From Desulfobacter postgatei (lineage in GTDB: Bacteria > Desulfobacterota > Desulfobacteria > Desulfobacterales > Desulfobacteraceae): DNA of 41,577 nucleotides. The position numbers and the translations under genes are program-made. The stretch's first letter is position 1. Each line of letters begins with the position of its first letter. The DNA is taken from positions 1-41,577 of the forward strand of contig PDTI01000025.1 of the NCBI GenBank assembly GCA_002747145.1, written 5' to 3'. The notes below the pieces were generated by a model that searched no databases, was not told the origin of the DNA, and saw only the letters and a list, made by a program, of their open reading frames with translations. This document shows, piece by piece, positions 1-7,752 of this stretch.

Positions 1-97
1 TCATTCTGTGACAAACCCGATTCAGACCATTGTTTGATGTGGTTACTCCAGAAAATAGACCGTTTTTGGCTTTCCGCTTTTGTTACTGACATGTTGA

Positions 98-676
98 TGG
101 GCATCCTTCATTGTTGATATTATTCATGTTAGTGAATATCTCTTGAAATCTGGCAGGGCATTTCATCCCAAATCCGGCCCGGCGCTTGAAGAATGGGTCC
201 AGTATCGTTTGGCTAAAGTACTCGAGGCCAAAGCAGGATTAATGGCGGGTGGGATGCGTAGAAGTGCTACATTTAAAAAACTTACAGACAAACAACGTAC
301 GCCTGTGGAAGCCTGCGCCACGTATTTGAAAAATAAGGCACCCTACCTTAAATACCATCATTATCTTGATCTTGGCTTTCCGATTGCCACAGGGGGTATT
401 GAGGGCGCATGCCGTCACCTTGTAAAGGATCGAATGGATATAACTGGTGCCAAATGGCGGTTATCCAGTGCTGAAGCAGCACTGCGCCTGCGTGCCTTGC
501 GGAGTAGTAACGATTTTGATGAGTATTGGAATTTTCATGATGAAGCCTGTGAATACGAACGGAATCATCAGGCTCTTTATCAACATGGTGAGGTTCCGCC
601 TACAAAGCTGCCACAATCTTCACCTAAACGACGGCAAATCTGTCCCCAAAACTTAAGGTATGATATCAGTGTTTAA
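98..676 (+). pseudogene. ISKra4-family transposase, C-terminal fragment
   Basis: This is the C-terminal part of an insertion-sequence transposase. The open frame begins after a stop at 95-97 and reads IVDIIHVSEYL, then GIEGACRHLVKDRMDITGAKW and a C-terminal LRALRSSNDFDEYWNFH block; these are hallmark segments of ISKra4-type transposases. About 190 residues are present, whereas the family is usually well over 350. No good methionine start lies in this frame (a TTG at 143 is the first near-start). The bases before 98 do not continue the family pattern in one frame, so the gene is 5'-broken or its upstream part is decayed. Its stop overlaps the reading frame of the neighbouring regulator's detached C-terminus on the other strand, suggesting the element landed in that gene's 3' end. 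Probably inactive. The family call is made from remembered motifs, not a search. Confidence 0.75.
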
Positions 677-795
677 GGAGTTGGCACCTGATCATGGGTC
701 TTATCCAGGCGATACCTGAGAGATCTTAAGCTTAAATTTAATAGTTCGGCTGCCTTGCTTTTGTTGCCCTGGGCAATTTCCATGGCTTTTTTGAG
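673..795 (-). pseudogene. Orphaned Fis-type HTH of the adjacent sigma54 regulator
   Basis: In a different frame from the upstream regulator, this stretch reads LKKAMEIAQGNKSKAAELL followed by NLSLRSLRYRLDK. That is the classic C-terminal Fis-type helix-turn-helix of NtrC-family proteins. It has no start codon or ribosome site of its own and begins where the in-frame linker breaks down. The usual 25-30 residue linker between the AAA+ domain and this helix is missing, so an out-of-frame deletion is the simplest explanation. The last residues (THDQVPTP, stop at 673-675) do not look like a family terminus and may be read from insertion-sequence DNA. Confidence 0.8.
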
Positions 796-2009
796 ATGCG
801 GTTATTTTGAACCCCCTCTATCCAGCGCCGGCGTTTGTGCGAAGAGATGGTCAGGCTTTCGGGCAGAATGATATTGGTTGAAGAAAGCGCCACAGAGCGC
901 TCAATAAGGTTCTCAAGCTCCCTGACATTGCCTGGGAAGGAATACCGGTTTAAAAAATCAACGGCATAGGACGACAGCTTTACAATATCTTTGCCCAGTT
1001 TTTTTGAATATTTCTCCACAAAATGCGCTGCAAGCAATTCCACATCCCCTTTTCTGTCCCGTAAAGGGGGCACCTTAATGGGGATTACATTGAGGCGGAA
1101 AAACAGATCTTCCCTGAAATTGCCGTCAATGACCTCCTGTTCCAGCTTTTTATTGGTGGCGGAAATAATCCTGACATCCACATCAATTTCCCGGGTGCCG
1201 CCCACGAGCTTAAACCGGGTTTCCTGGACGGCCCGCAAGAGCTTTACCTGCAGAAAGGTGGATAGTTCCCCGATCTCATCCAGAAAAATCGTACCGGTAT
1301 TGGCCGCCTCAAACAATCCCTGCTTGTCTAGCACAGCCCCGGTAAAAGCGCCTTTAACATGACCAAAAAATTCGCTTTCCATGAGCGTGTCAGGAATGCC
1401 GCCGCAGTTGACGACCACAAAGGGATTGTCTTTGCGCTCGGAATTATCGTGGATGGCCCGGGCGATAAGCTCCTTGCCGGTTCCACTTTCACCGGAGATC
1501 AACACATTGGTTTTGGTGGGGGCAATCTGACGGATTCGCTTATAAATTGCCTGCATGCCTGGACTGTTACCGATGATGCGGTTAAAATGCAGATGGTTTT
1601 TCAGTTCAGTTGACCGGTACGCCTTTTCCTGCTCCACGGTCAAAAGCTCAAGGGCCTTGGCAATGGTCGCGTTAAGCTCATTGTTGTCAAAGGGCTTGGG
1701 AACAAAATCGTAAGCCCCCTCGTTCATTGCCTCCACAGCGATTTCCGTTGTGGCATAGGCGGAGATCATGATCACCACGGTATCCGGAGACTGCTTTTTC
1801 ACAGCACGCAGCACATCCAGCCCTGTAATATCGCCTAAACGAATATCAGTGAGTACCAGATCGTATTTTTTCTGCTTAATTCTGTTCAGGGCCTGTTTGC
1901 CGTTTTTAGCAAGGGTGACGTGATACCCTTTTTTGGACAAAAGCATCTCCAGGAACTGGCGCATACTCAGTTCGTCATCCACCACCAAAATGCTGTGTGC
2001 GTTTGCCAT
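738..2009 (-). CDS. NtrC-type sigma54-dependent response regulator, C-terminus frameshifted
   Basis: Two-component response regulator that should activate sigma54 promoters. An N-terminal receiver domain (about 1-120) has the acidic pair D11/D12, phospho-acceptor D55 (VLTDIR) and K105 (PKPF). The central AAA+ domain has Walker A GESGTGKE (173-180), the sigma54-contact loop GAFTGA (220-225), Walker B FLDE (242-245) and the C-terminal GNVRELEN motif. After IEGVQ (about residue 401) the sequence becomes a basic 22-residue tail unlike the family. The expected Fis-type helix-turn-helix instead lies in another frame just downstream, so this protein lacks its DNA-binding domain. It is the last gene of the lepB-pyrB-pyrC run, 20 bp after pyrC. 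No histidine kinase is in the window. The gene may be a pseudogene, or may act without specific DNA binding; a base-calling error is less likely because linker sequence also seems to be missing. Confidence 0.85.
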   Translation of the reverse strand: MANAHSILVVDDELSMRQFLEMLLSKKGYHVTLAKNGKQALNRIKQKKYDLVLTDIRLGDITGLDVLRAVKKQSPDTVVIMISAYATTEIAVEAMNEGAYDFVPKPFDNNELNATIAKALELLTVEQEKAYRSTELKNHLHFNRIIGNSPGMQAIYKRIRQIAPTKTNVLISGESGTGKELIARAIHDNSERKDNPFVVVNCGGIPDTLMESEFFGHVKGAFTGAVLDKQGLFEAANTGTIFLDEIGELSTFLQVKLLRAVQETRFKLVGGTREIDVDVRIISATNKKLEQEVIDGNFREDLFFRLNVIPIKVPPLRDRKGDVELLAAHFVEKYSKKLGKDIVKLSSYAVDFLNRYSFPGNVRELENLIERSVALSSTNIILPESLTISSHKRRRWIEGVQNNRISKKPWKLPRATKARQPNY

Positions 2010-2029
2010 TGGATTCTACCTATCCCGAA

Positions 2030-3319
2030 TTAATTTCTAGTGTAAACAATCCGGCCGGCAACGATGGTTAAGGCTGCCGCACCCGTAAGTCTGCGGCCGG
2101 CAAAAGGCGTGTTGCGTCCTTTGCTGACAAATAAATTGGGATCTACGGTCCAGTGGGCATCCAAATCAATGAGGGTGAGGTCCGCCGGATTGCCCGGCAC
2201 AATATCGTTGTTGATCCCCATCAGATCTGCCGGTGCCTTGGCCATTTTTTCCACCAGCTGCACCAGGGTCAAATGGCCCTGGGCCACAAGGTCCAGACAT
2301 AGCCCTAACGACGTTTCGAGTCCCACAATACCAAATGCGGCCTGGTCGAACTCCACCTGTTTCTCATCCTCGGCGTGGGGGGCATGGTCCGTAGCGATCA
2401 TGTCGATGGTGCCGTCGATCAGTCCCGCAATAATGGCAGCCCGATCCTTGTCACTGCGCAAGGGCGGGTTCATCTTGAAATTGGTGTCATAGGACGGAAT
2501 ATCGGCATCCGTGAGGGTAAAATAGTGAGGGGCGGTTTCACAGGTGACAGGCAGTCCCTTTGCCTTGGCCGCCCGGATGGCCTCAATGGACTGGGCCGTA
2601 CTCATGTGACAGAAATGCACTCTGGCGCCGGTCAGTTCAGCCAGGGCAATATCGCGCATCACCATGACGGACTCCGCAGCATTGGGGATTCCTTTGATTC
2701 CCATCACCGTGGCAGGCAGCCCTTCGTTCATGGATCCCCCATCGGCAAGGTGCTTATCTTCGGCATGGACAAACACAGGAATGTCTAAAGATTTGCAGTA
2801 TTCCAGCGTCCGCCGCATGAGCTGGGAATCGGAAACCGGCATGCCGTCATCGGTCACGGCCCGTATTCCGGCTTTTTTCATATCCGCAATATCGTTGAGT
2901 TTCCGGCCTTCAAGATTCGTGGAAATGGCCCCCACCGGATAGACTCTGGACGCATTGGCCTTCTGGGCCTGGGACAGAATAAAGGCCGTTACCTGGGCAT
3001 TGTCATTCACCGGTGTGGTATTGGGCATGGAACAGACCGCGGTGATCCCGCCTGCCGCAGCAGCCTTTACGCCTGTCTCAATGGTTTCCTTGTATTCCTG
3101 GCCAGGCTCGCGCAAATGAACATGCACGTCGATGAGTCCCGGCACAGCAATCAGGCCCTGGCCGTCAATGACCGTGACATCCTCAGAATCTTTTTCAGCT
3201 TCCGGCAACTGCCCCGGCTGCGTAACGGCCTCAAACACACCGTTTTTAATACTGAGATCCCTGACCCCTTCAATGTTACCAGGGTCAATCACCCGGACGT
3301 TTTTAATTTGAATCTGCAT
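2030..3319 (-). CDS. pyrC: Dihydroorotase (class I)
   Basis: Catalyses cyclisation of carbamoyl-aspartate to dihydroorotate, the third step of pyrimidine synthesis, in the cytoplasm. The 429-residue protein has the metal-binding DVHVHLREPGQEYKET motif, HAED, the HFCHMST segment, ETAPHYF and the catalytic IATDHAPH segment, in the order and length expected of class I bacterial enzymes. The start chosen is the ATG giving MQIQIKNVRVIDPG, because GGGAGG sits 8 bases upstream; a longer open frame runs back into pyrB but adds an unrelated N-terminus. It overlaps the end of pyrB by 17 bp, so the two are likely co-translated. All expected metal ligands appear present, so an inactive PyrC-like partner is unlikely. 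Confidence 0.95.
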   Translation of the reverse strand: MQIQIKNVRVIDPGNIEGVRDLSIKNGVFEAVTQPGQLPEAEKDSEDVTVIDGQGLIAVPGLIDVHVHLREPGQEYKETIETGVKAAAAGGITAVCSMPNTTPVNDNAQVTAFILSQAQKANASRVYPVGAISTNLEGRKLNDIADMKKAGIRAVTDDGMPVSDSQLMRRTLEYCKSLDIPVFVHAEDKHLADGGSMNEGLPATVMGIKGIPNAAESVMVMRDIALAELTGARVHFCHMSTAQSIEAIRAAKAKGLPVTCETAPHYFTLTDADIPSYDTNFKMNPPLRSDKDRAAIIAGLIDGTIDMIATDHAPHAEDEKQVEFDQAAFGIVGLETSLGLCLDLVAQGHLTLVQLVEKMAKAPADLMGINNDIVPGNPADLTLIDLDAHWTVDPNLFVSKGRNTPFAGRRLTGAAALTIVAGRIVYTRN

Positions 3320-4241
3320 GTTTACTGCCTCCCGATACCAGATAAAAAAGGGCCATGCGCAGGGCCACCCCATTGGTCACCTGGTCCAGAATTACGGAGC
3401 GTTCACCATCCGCCACCAGGGTTGATATTTCAACACCGCGGTTCAACGGCCCCGGGTGCATGATCAGGACATCCTTTGCCGCCATGGTAAGCCGCGCCGG
3501 ATTCAGCCCGTAAAGCGCCGCATACTCGCGCTCACTTGGAAAAAGCAGGCTGCCCTGGCGCTCCTTTTGGATCCTGAGCATCATAACCACATCCGCGCCT
3601 GCCACACAGGCACCCATATCCGGTGCCACGGTACAGCCCATCTGCTCAATACCTGCGGGGATCATGGTCCCGGGCGCACAAATGGTCACCTTTGCGCCCA
3701 TTCTGGACAAACCGATAATATTGGACCGGGCCACCCTGGAATGGGAAATATCCCCCACAAGCGCAACTTTTAAGCCCTCAAACCCGCCTTTTTCTTCCTG
3801 GATCGTCATCATGTCCAACAGGGCCTGGGAGGGATGGGCATGGGTGCCGTCTCCGGCATTAATGACCGCACATTTTACCCATTTTGCCACCTGATAGGCC
3901 GCGCCTGAAGATGAATGCCGCATCACGAGAATATCAGGATTCATGGACTCAAGAGTCCTGACCGTATCCCTTAACGTTTCCCCCTTGACAATACTGGAAG
4001 AAGATGTGGAGATGGAGACGGTATCTGCGGAAAGACGTTTTCCGGCCAGTTCAAAAGAAAGCTTGGTCCGGGTTGACGGCTCCTGGAAAAAAAGCACAAT
4101 GGTTTTACCCCGAAGGGTGGGTACTTTTTTAACGGCCCGCAGGGAAATCTCCTTCATCCCACGGGCCGTGTCCAGGATATAAGCGATCTCCTCACGACTC
4201 AGGGAATCAATATCCAGAATATCTTTTTTTTCAAACCGCAT
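3303..4241 (-). CDS. pyrB: Aspartate carbamoyltransferase catalytic subunit
   Basis: Transfers the carbamoyl group from carbamoyl phosphate to aspartate, the committed step of pyrimidine synthesis. The carbamoyl-phosphate loop FFQEPSTRTKLSFE is near residue 52, the HPSQALLDMMT motif is central, and HPGPLNRGVEIS is near the C-terminus; 312 residues is normal for the catalytic chain. AAGGGG lies just before the ATG. It follows lepB by 11 bp and overlaps pyrC. No pyrI regulatory chain is seen, which fits the PyrB-PyrC pairing in which the enzyme associates with dihydroorotase or acts as a simple trimer. Confidence 0.96.
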   Translation of the reverse strand: MRFEKKDILDIDSLSREEIAYILDTARGMKEISLRAVKKVPTLRGKTIVLFFQEPSTRTKLSFELAGKRLSADTVSISTSSSSIVKGETLRDTVRTLESMNPDILVMRHSSSGAAYQVAKWVKCAVINAGDGTHAHPSQALLDMMTIQEEKGGFEGLKVALVGDISHSRVARSNIIGLSRMGAKVTICAPGTMIPAGIEQMGCTVAPDMGACVAGADVVMMLRIQKERQGSLLFPSEREYAALYGLNPARLTMAAKDVLIMHPGPLNRGVEISTLVADGERSVILDQVTNGVALRMALFYLVSGGSKHADSN

Positions 4242-4252
4242 GGATATACCCC

Positions 4253-4873
4253 TTAAAACAGCAAGGTGCCGATCCGGTTGAAACGGACCCTGAAATGCCC
4301 CTTGTCCCAGGACCAGTAAATGATAATGGCTTCGCCCCGCACCTCGCTTAAGTCAACAAAACCCCAGAAGCGCGAGTCATGACTGTTGTCCCGATTGTCT
4401 CCCATGACAAAAAGCTTATTGGCCGGGACAACGATTTTTCCTAAGTTATCCCGGGTGGTCATCTGGCCCGGCAGAATCCGGGAATCCTTGTACTGAGCCC
4501 AGGGCTGATCCGTGACAAGCTTGTTATTGACATACAGTTTTTTATCCACAATCTCAAGGGTGTCACCTGCAACGGCAACAACCCGCTTGATGTAATCCTT
4601 GGACGGATCTTCCGGATATTTGAACACCACAATATCATTGCGCTGGGGATCTTTCACCGGGATCAGGGTTTTTCCGTTGGTAAAAGGAATTTTCACCCCG
4701 TAAATAAATTTATTGACAAGAATGTGATCTCCGATCTGAAGGGTCTCAAGCATGGAACCGGAAGGTATTTTAAAGGCCTGGACAAAAAAGGTACGGATAA
4801 ACAGGGCAATAACAACGGCAATGAGAATCGCTTCAATATTCTCCCGCCAGGTACTTTTTTTCTTTTTACTCAT
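4253..4873 (-). CDS. lepB: Signal peptidase I
   Basis: Inner-membrane serine protease that removes signal peptides from exported proteins. One N-terminal transmembrane segment (about 13-30) follows a Lys-rich start. The catalytic serine is S40 in IPSGSM, the general-base lysine is K96 in YIKRVV, and the C-terminal GDNRDNSHDSRFWG box is complete. The length of 206 residues matches compact bacterial LepB proteins with a single anchor. It sits immediately upstream of pyrB on the same strand, so it probably shares a transcript with the pyrimidine genes, although the functions are unrelated. Confidence 0.96.
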   Translation of the reverse strand: MSKKKKSTWRENIEAILIAVVIALFIRTFFVQAFKIPSGSMLETLQIGDHILVNKFIYGVKIPFTNGKTLIPVKDPQRNDIVVFKYPEDPSKDYIKRVVAVAGDTLEIVDKKLYVNNKLVTDQPWAQYKDSRILPGQMTTRDNLGKIVVPANKLFVMGDNRDNSHDSRFWGFVDLSEVRGEAIIIYWSWDKGHFRVRFNRIGTLLF

Positions 4874-4895
4874 TTTTTAATTCTTTATCATAAAT

Positions 4896-6059
4896 TTAAC
4901 AGAACAGATGCTGGGGTTGCCCAATATAAAATCTGGACTTCTGAATTTCAGTTTTCAAAATCTGGGCAATCTTCCTTGCCTTGACCATGCTGGACAACGG
5001 CACTGTGGGAACGCGTTGTCCCCTGATGGTAATGCTCCCGCTTTTAAGCTCGGCATAACTGACCTGGCCGTAGGATTTGGAGATACCCTTGGGGTAATCA
5101 TGGCCGTAGTCAATGATCTGGGTAAAGAGCTCTTCGTCGGACACGGACGTATATTTGAGCATCTCTTCATTTAAAATGGGGATGGGGATGCCAAGCCCCA
5201 CAGACAGCGACACCCCATAGCCACGGATGCTCTGTCCCACCAGCCACTCGGGTGACATCTGCTTAAGATCCCCGATAACGGACAAGGTGCCTGCTCCGCT
5301 TAAAGGCACGCCGTTAAGGCCCCTGTCCACATCTTTTTTATGCTGGGTACCGGTCCAGGTCACGTACCCCTGGGCCCCACCCAGAAAAATCCTTGTACCC
5401 AGCCCGATGGTTTTCAAATAGGGATCGTTGAACAAGGGGCTCAAACAGCCGGACGTGGAATAGTTGGCATTACTCACATGGGATCTCAGGGTACCCATGT
5501 AGGTGTATTTTGTCTTATCCGACCGGTTGATGGCACAATTATAATTCTGGTATCCATTTCTCGGGTTGCACAGCATGGCATTGGGTAGATCCTTTAAGGT
5601 GACTGTTTTCTCAATATTGAGATTGGGATAACAATCAGTGCCGTAACTTTCCGCCCTTACATGCACCGGCTTGCCGGCCACAAGATCCTGGATCACGTGC
5701 CCGCCGCCGTAATTGAACTCACCCGGATGATATTTATTTAAAGGATCCTCTTCACAGACTGCCGTAGCCCCCAGGTAGCAGTCCACCGCTGCAATGGCTG
5801 AATAAGCCGGTACATTGTTGAACCAGGTTTTGGTCGTACGAATCACAGGCGTGGACTGACCGATGTTTATAAACGCACCGGAAGAACACATGGGCGCAAA
5901 GGTGCCTGTGGTGACCACATCCACGTTCCGGGCCGCTTCCACAACGCCTTGTTTCTCTGCAATATCAATAATTTCTTCCGCCGTTACCACCACGGCTTCC
6001 CCAGTCGCAATTTTGGCGTTTATCTCTTCATAGGTCTTATTCACCTGATAGGTGCTCAT
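4896..6059 (-). CDS. DUF39 homocysteine biosynthesis protein
   Basis: Belongs to the DUF39 family, associated with sulfide-dependent formation of homocysteine from aspartate semialdehyde in methanogens and sulfate reducers. The N-terminus has KTYEEINAKIATGEAVVVTA and VVTTGTFAPMCSSGAF, with further conserved Cys (DCYLGATAVCEED, GTDCYP) and the GLGTRIFLGGAQGYV segment, as remembered for the family. The start MSTYQVNKTY is chosen; a 5' extension rich in Cys and His is open but overlaps a repeat. AGGA lies 11-14 bases upstream. Its ATG overlaps the stop of a possible 45-codon frame (ATGA). The ferredoxin/NIL-domain partner often paired with DUF39 proteins is not in the window. The family assignment is firm; the activity in this organism is inferred. 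Confidence 0.88.
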   Translation of the reverse strand: MSTYQVNKTYEEINAKIATGEAVVVTAEEIIDIAEKQGVVEAARNVDVVTTGTFAPMCSSGAFINIGQSTPVIRTTKTWFNNVPAYSAIAAVDCYLGATAVCEEDPLNKYHPGEFNYGGGHVIQDLVAGKPVHVRAESYGTDCYPNLNIEKTVTLKDLPNAMLCNPRNGYQNYNCAINRSDKTKYTYMGTLRSHVSNANYSTSGCLSPLFNDPYLKTIGLGTRIFLGGAQGYVTWTGTQHKKDVDRGLNGVPLSGAGTLSVIGDLKQMSPEWLVGQSIRGYGVSLSVGLGIPIPILNEEMLKYTSVSDEELFTQIIDYGHDYPKGISKSYGQVSYAELKSGSITIRGQRVPTVPLSSMVKARKIAQILKTEIQKSRFYIGQPQHLFC

Positions 6060-6193
6060 GATTTGAATTGTCCTGATTTTAGGCCCATGGTCACAATGAC
6101 ATCCGTCACACATGCACCGGATTTTAAGTCGCCATCAAGGCAGGGCAATGGGGGCTTAAAAGACAAGCAGAGGGGTGATTTTATGTTGACCAT
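6056..6193 (-). CDS. Possible small ORF (45 aa) coupled to the DUF39 gene
   Basis: A 45-codon frame opens with ATG, preceded by AAAAGG about 7 bases upstream, and ends in an ATGA overlap with the DUF39 start codon, the arrangement of a translationally coupled leader gene. It contains PCLDGDLKSG and TMGLKSG. Closely similar words occur in the same frame of two other repeat copies in this window (LACLDGDLKSG...LILIMG). No transmembrane segment or known domain is seen. It could equally be a chance frame inside a dispersed DNA or RNA repeat; I favour that slightly. Confidence 0.3.
   Translation of the reverse strand: MVNIKSPLCLSFKPPLPCLDGDLKSGACVTDVIVTMGLKSGQFKS
6081..6152 (-). repeat. Dispersed repeat, copy A (partial)
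   Basis: About 72 bp, alignable without gaps to the central part of two longer copies elsewhere (from AGGCCCATG through CCGGATTTTAAGTCGCCAT to GGCAATGG on the plus strand). It lacks the hairpin and the outer inverted repeat found in those copies. It lies between the M23 peptidase gene and the DUF39 gene. Strand is given as that of the candidate peptide frame. Confidence 0.7.
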
Positions 6194-6219
6194 GGGCCTT
6201 TTAATTAAACGTTATACAG

Positions 6220-7599
6220 TTACTGAATCTGCGTGTTAACCGACTCAATTTTTGAGGTAATGTTGTTTTTAATCCAGGCCACATCCCACCATTCCAAAGG
6301 GTTGGTAAACACATTATGAACCATCATGGAAAAATGCAGATGATCGCCTCCGGCAAGACCGGTCGTTCCGGTACGCCCAATGATATCATTCTTTTTAACC
6401 ATATCGTTTTTGATGACGTTCATCTGGCTTAAATGACAATAAAGACTGGCAAGACCCAGCCCGTGATCAATGATGACGGTATTGCCGAAAATACCCACAT
6501 TTTCAGCCATGATAACCCGTCCATGGTTTGCCGCACCTACCGGCGCGTTGGATGTGGAGGCCAGATCAATCCCTAAATGGGTGGCGTGGCTGATCACCTT
6601 TCCATTATATTTATAAGCACGTTTATCAGCAAACCCGGCCCGGGTGGCAGCCCCGGGAAGGCGGCTGAAACGGCCTTTCCACATCAATTCGGCCCGGGTG
6701 TCCGAAGGCACTTTAAGTACGGTTTCCACATTTTGCCGGCGAAGGGTTTTGTTAATATATAAAAATTTTGCCAGCAAGGGATTCTGTTCTGTCAGGAACT
6801 GCGCTTCCTTGGCTCCAAGATCAAAATCAGGCATTTTGGATTCCAGAAATCCATCTGAAATGTGCAGGGTGGCGGACCTGAAATTCTTATCTTTAATATA
6901 ATGATAAAATCCGCGTTTGGTCTCATTTCCGGCCAGATCCCGGGCTTCTACAACAATACGGGTATCCGGTCCCTGGGTATGATCCAGGGCAAACAGGGCA
7001 GTGATCACCATGGGGTCATTAAACACACCGGAATATCCAGGAAAAAAGTTCTGCCCCACCCTGACGCCGCTTTGTACATTTTCTTCATCAAGTTTGTAAA
7101 TCACAAGGCCGACACCGCCCTTGGCCACATTATGTTGAGAGGTCAAAACCTGGAGCCGGGGCGGCACCGTATCAATGATCACCGGCCGTTCTTCGTAAAA
7201 GCGGTTGCCTTTGGTCCATTTACGCCAGGCATAATCCGTTACAACAATCCGGATAACGGCCTGGCCGTCACTCATCCCGTATCTGGGCATTTCAACGGGA
7301 ATGGCAAAAGTATCTGACAGGACAATCTTGTCACTGAATAAAGACAAAATGGAAGATGGCGGGTAGGATTTGTCCAAAAGGACTTTTTCGTTATCTTTTT
7401 GCACCAGGGAAACAGTGACATGCTTTAAACCGGAACCTTTATCCGTTGCGGTCATGTTTATTTCATAGGATTGTTTCAGATACGGGGAAGACAGACTGAT
7501 ATCTGCGTTGGGTAAATCTGCCTCATATTTACAAAACAGAACCCAGCCCACAGGTACGACAATTGCCAGAAATAGAATAAGAAATAGTGTTCTTTTCAT
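6220..7599 (-). CDS. M23-family (LytM-type) peptidoglycan endopeptidase, membrane-anchored
   Basis: Zinc metallopeptidase expected to cut peptidoglycan cross-links in the periplasm. An N-terminal hydrophobic segment (about 3-22) should anchor it or act as an uncleaved signal. Next comes a roughly 300-residue beta-rich region with Ig-like character, then the peptidase domain: HLGID supplies the first zinc ligands and HLHFS the HxH motif, with a GRTGTTGLAGG loop before it. The ATG start giving MKRTLFLILF is preferred over the TTG one codon upstream; AAGG lies upstream. It is divergent from kdsA across a promoter-containing region. Both HxxxD and HxH motifs are intact, so it is probably an active enzyme rather than an EnvC-type activator. 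Confidence 0.9.
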   Translation of the reverse strand: MKRTLFLILFLAIVVPVGWVLFCKYEADLPNADISLSSPYLKQSYEINMTATDKGSGLKHVTVSLVQKDNEKVLLDKSYPPSSILSLFSDKIVLSDTFAIPVEMPRYGMSDGQAVIRIVVTDYAWRKWTKGNRFYEERPVIIDTVPPRLQVLTSQHNVAKGGVGLVIYKLDEENVQSGVRVGQNFFPGYSGVFNDPMVITALFALDHTQGPDTRIVVEARDLAGNETKRGFYHYIKDKNFRSATLHISDGFLESKMPDFDLGAKEAQFLTEQNPLLAKFLYINKTLRRQNVETVLKVPSDTRAELMWKGRFSRLPGAATRAGFADKRAYKYNGKVISHATHLGIDLASTSNAPVGAANHGRVIMAENVGIFGNTVIIDHGLGLASLYCHLSQMNVIKNDMVKKNDIIGRTGTTGLAGGDHLHFSMMVHNVFTNPLEWWDVAWIKNNITSKIESVNTQIQ

Positions 7600-7711
7600 C
7601 AAACAACCTTATTTTTCAAGAAGTTAGGGGCCACATCAAAAACCTGTCTAAAATATCAGCAAATGACGTTCTTATCAAGGGATTTTCCCCTGTCCCCTGC
7701 CCTGATCCATC

Positions 7712-7739
7712 TTGACATTTTCCCTGACGAATATATAGT
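7712..7739 (+). promoter_or_regulatory. Sigma70-type promoter upstream of kdsA
   Basis: TTGACA (7712-7717), a 16-bp spacer, then TATAGT (7734-7739). This is the best promoter match in the divergent region and points toward kdsA. The start of transcription would be near 7746, giving a leader of about 280 nt that contains a terminal-inverted-repeat element. Confidence 0.6.
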
Positions 7740-7752
7740 TTAAGTCGTCAGG
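7723..7752. promoter_or_regulatory. Perfect 8-bp palindrome spanning the -10 region
   Basis: CCTGACGA and TCGTCAGG form a perfect inverted repeat separated by 14 bp, centred on the TATAGT -10 hexamer. The position is that of a repressor operator. The spacer is too long and there is no T-run, so a terminator is unlikely. The binding protein is unknown. Confidence 0.45.

Noticed and set aside
1..97. Possible continuation of the transposase upstream
   Set aside because: No single frame continues the family pattern; a stop at 95-97 breaks the transposase frame, and other frames give no recognisable motif.
3320..3373. N-terminal extension of pyrC (MGWPCAWPFFIWYREAV)
   Set aside because: It lies within pyrB coding sequence, and a good ribosome site precedes the internal ATG.
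6060..6113. Cys/His-rich N-terminal extension of the DUF39 protein (MCDGCHCDHGP)
   Set aside because: It could look like a metal site, but it coincides with the repeat sequence and is not part of the family N-terminus as I know it.
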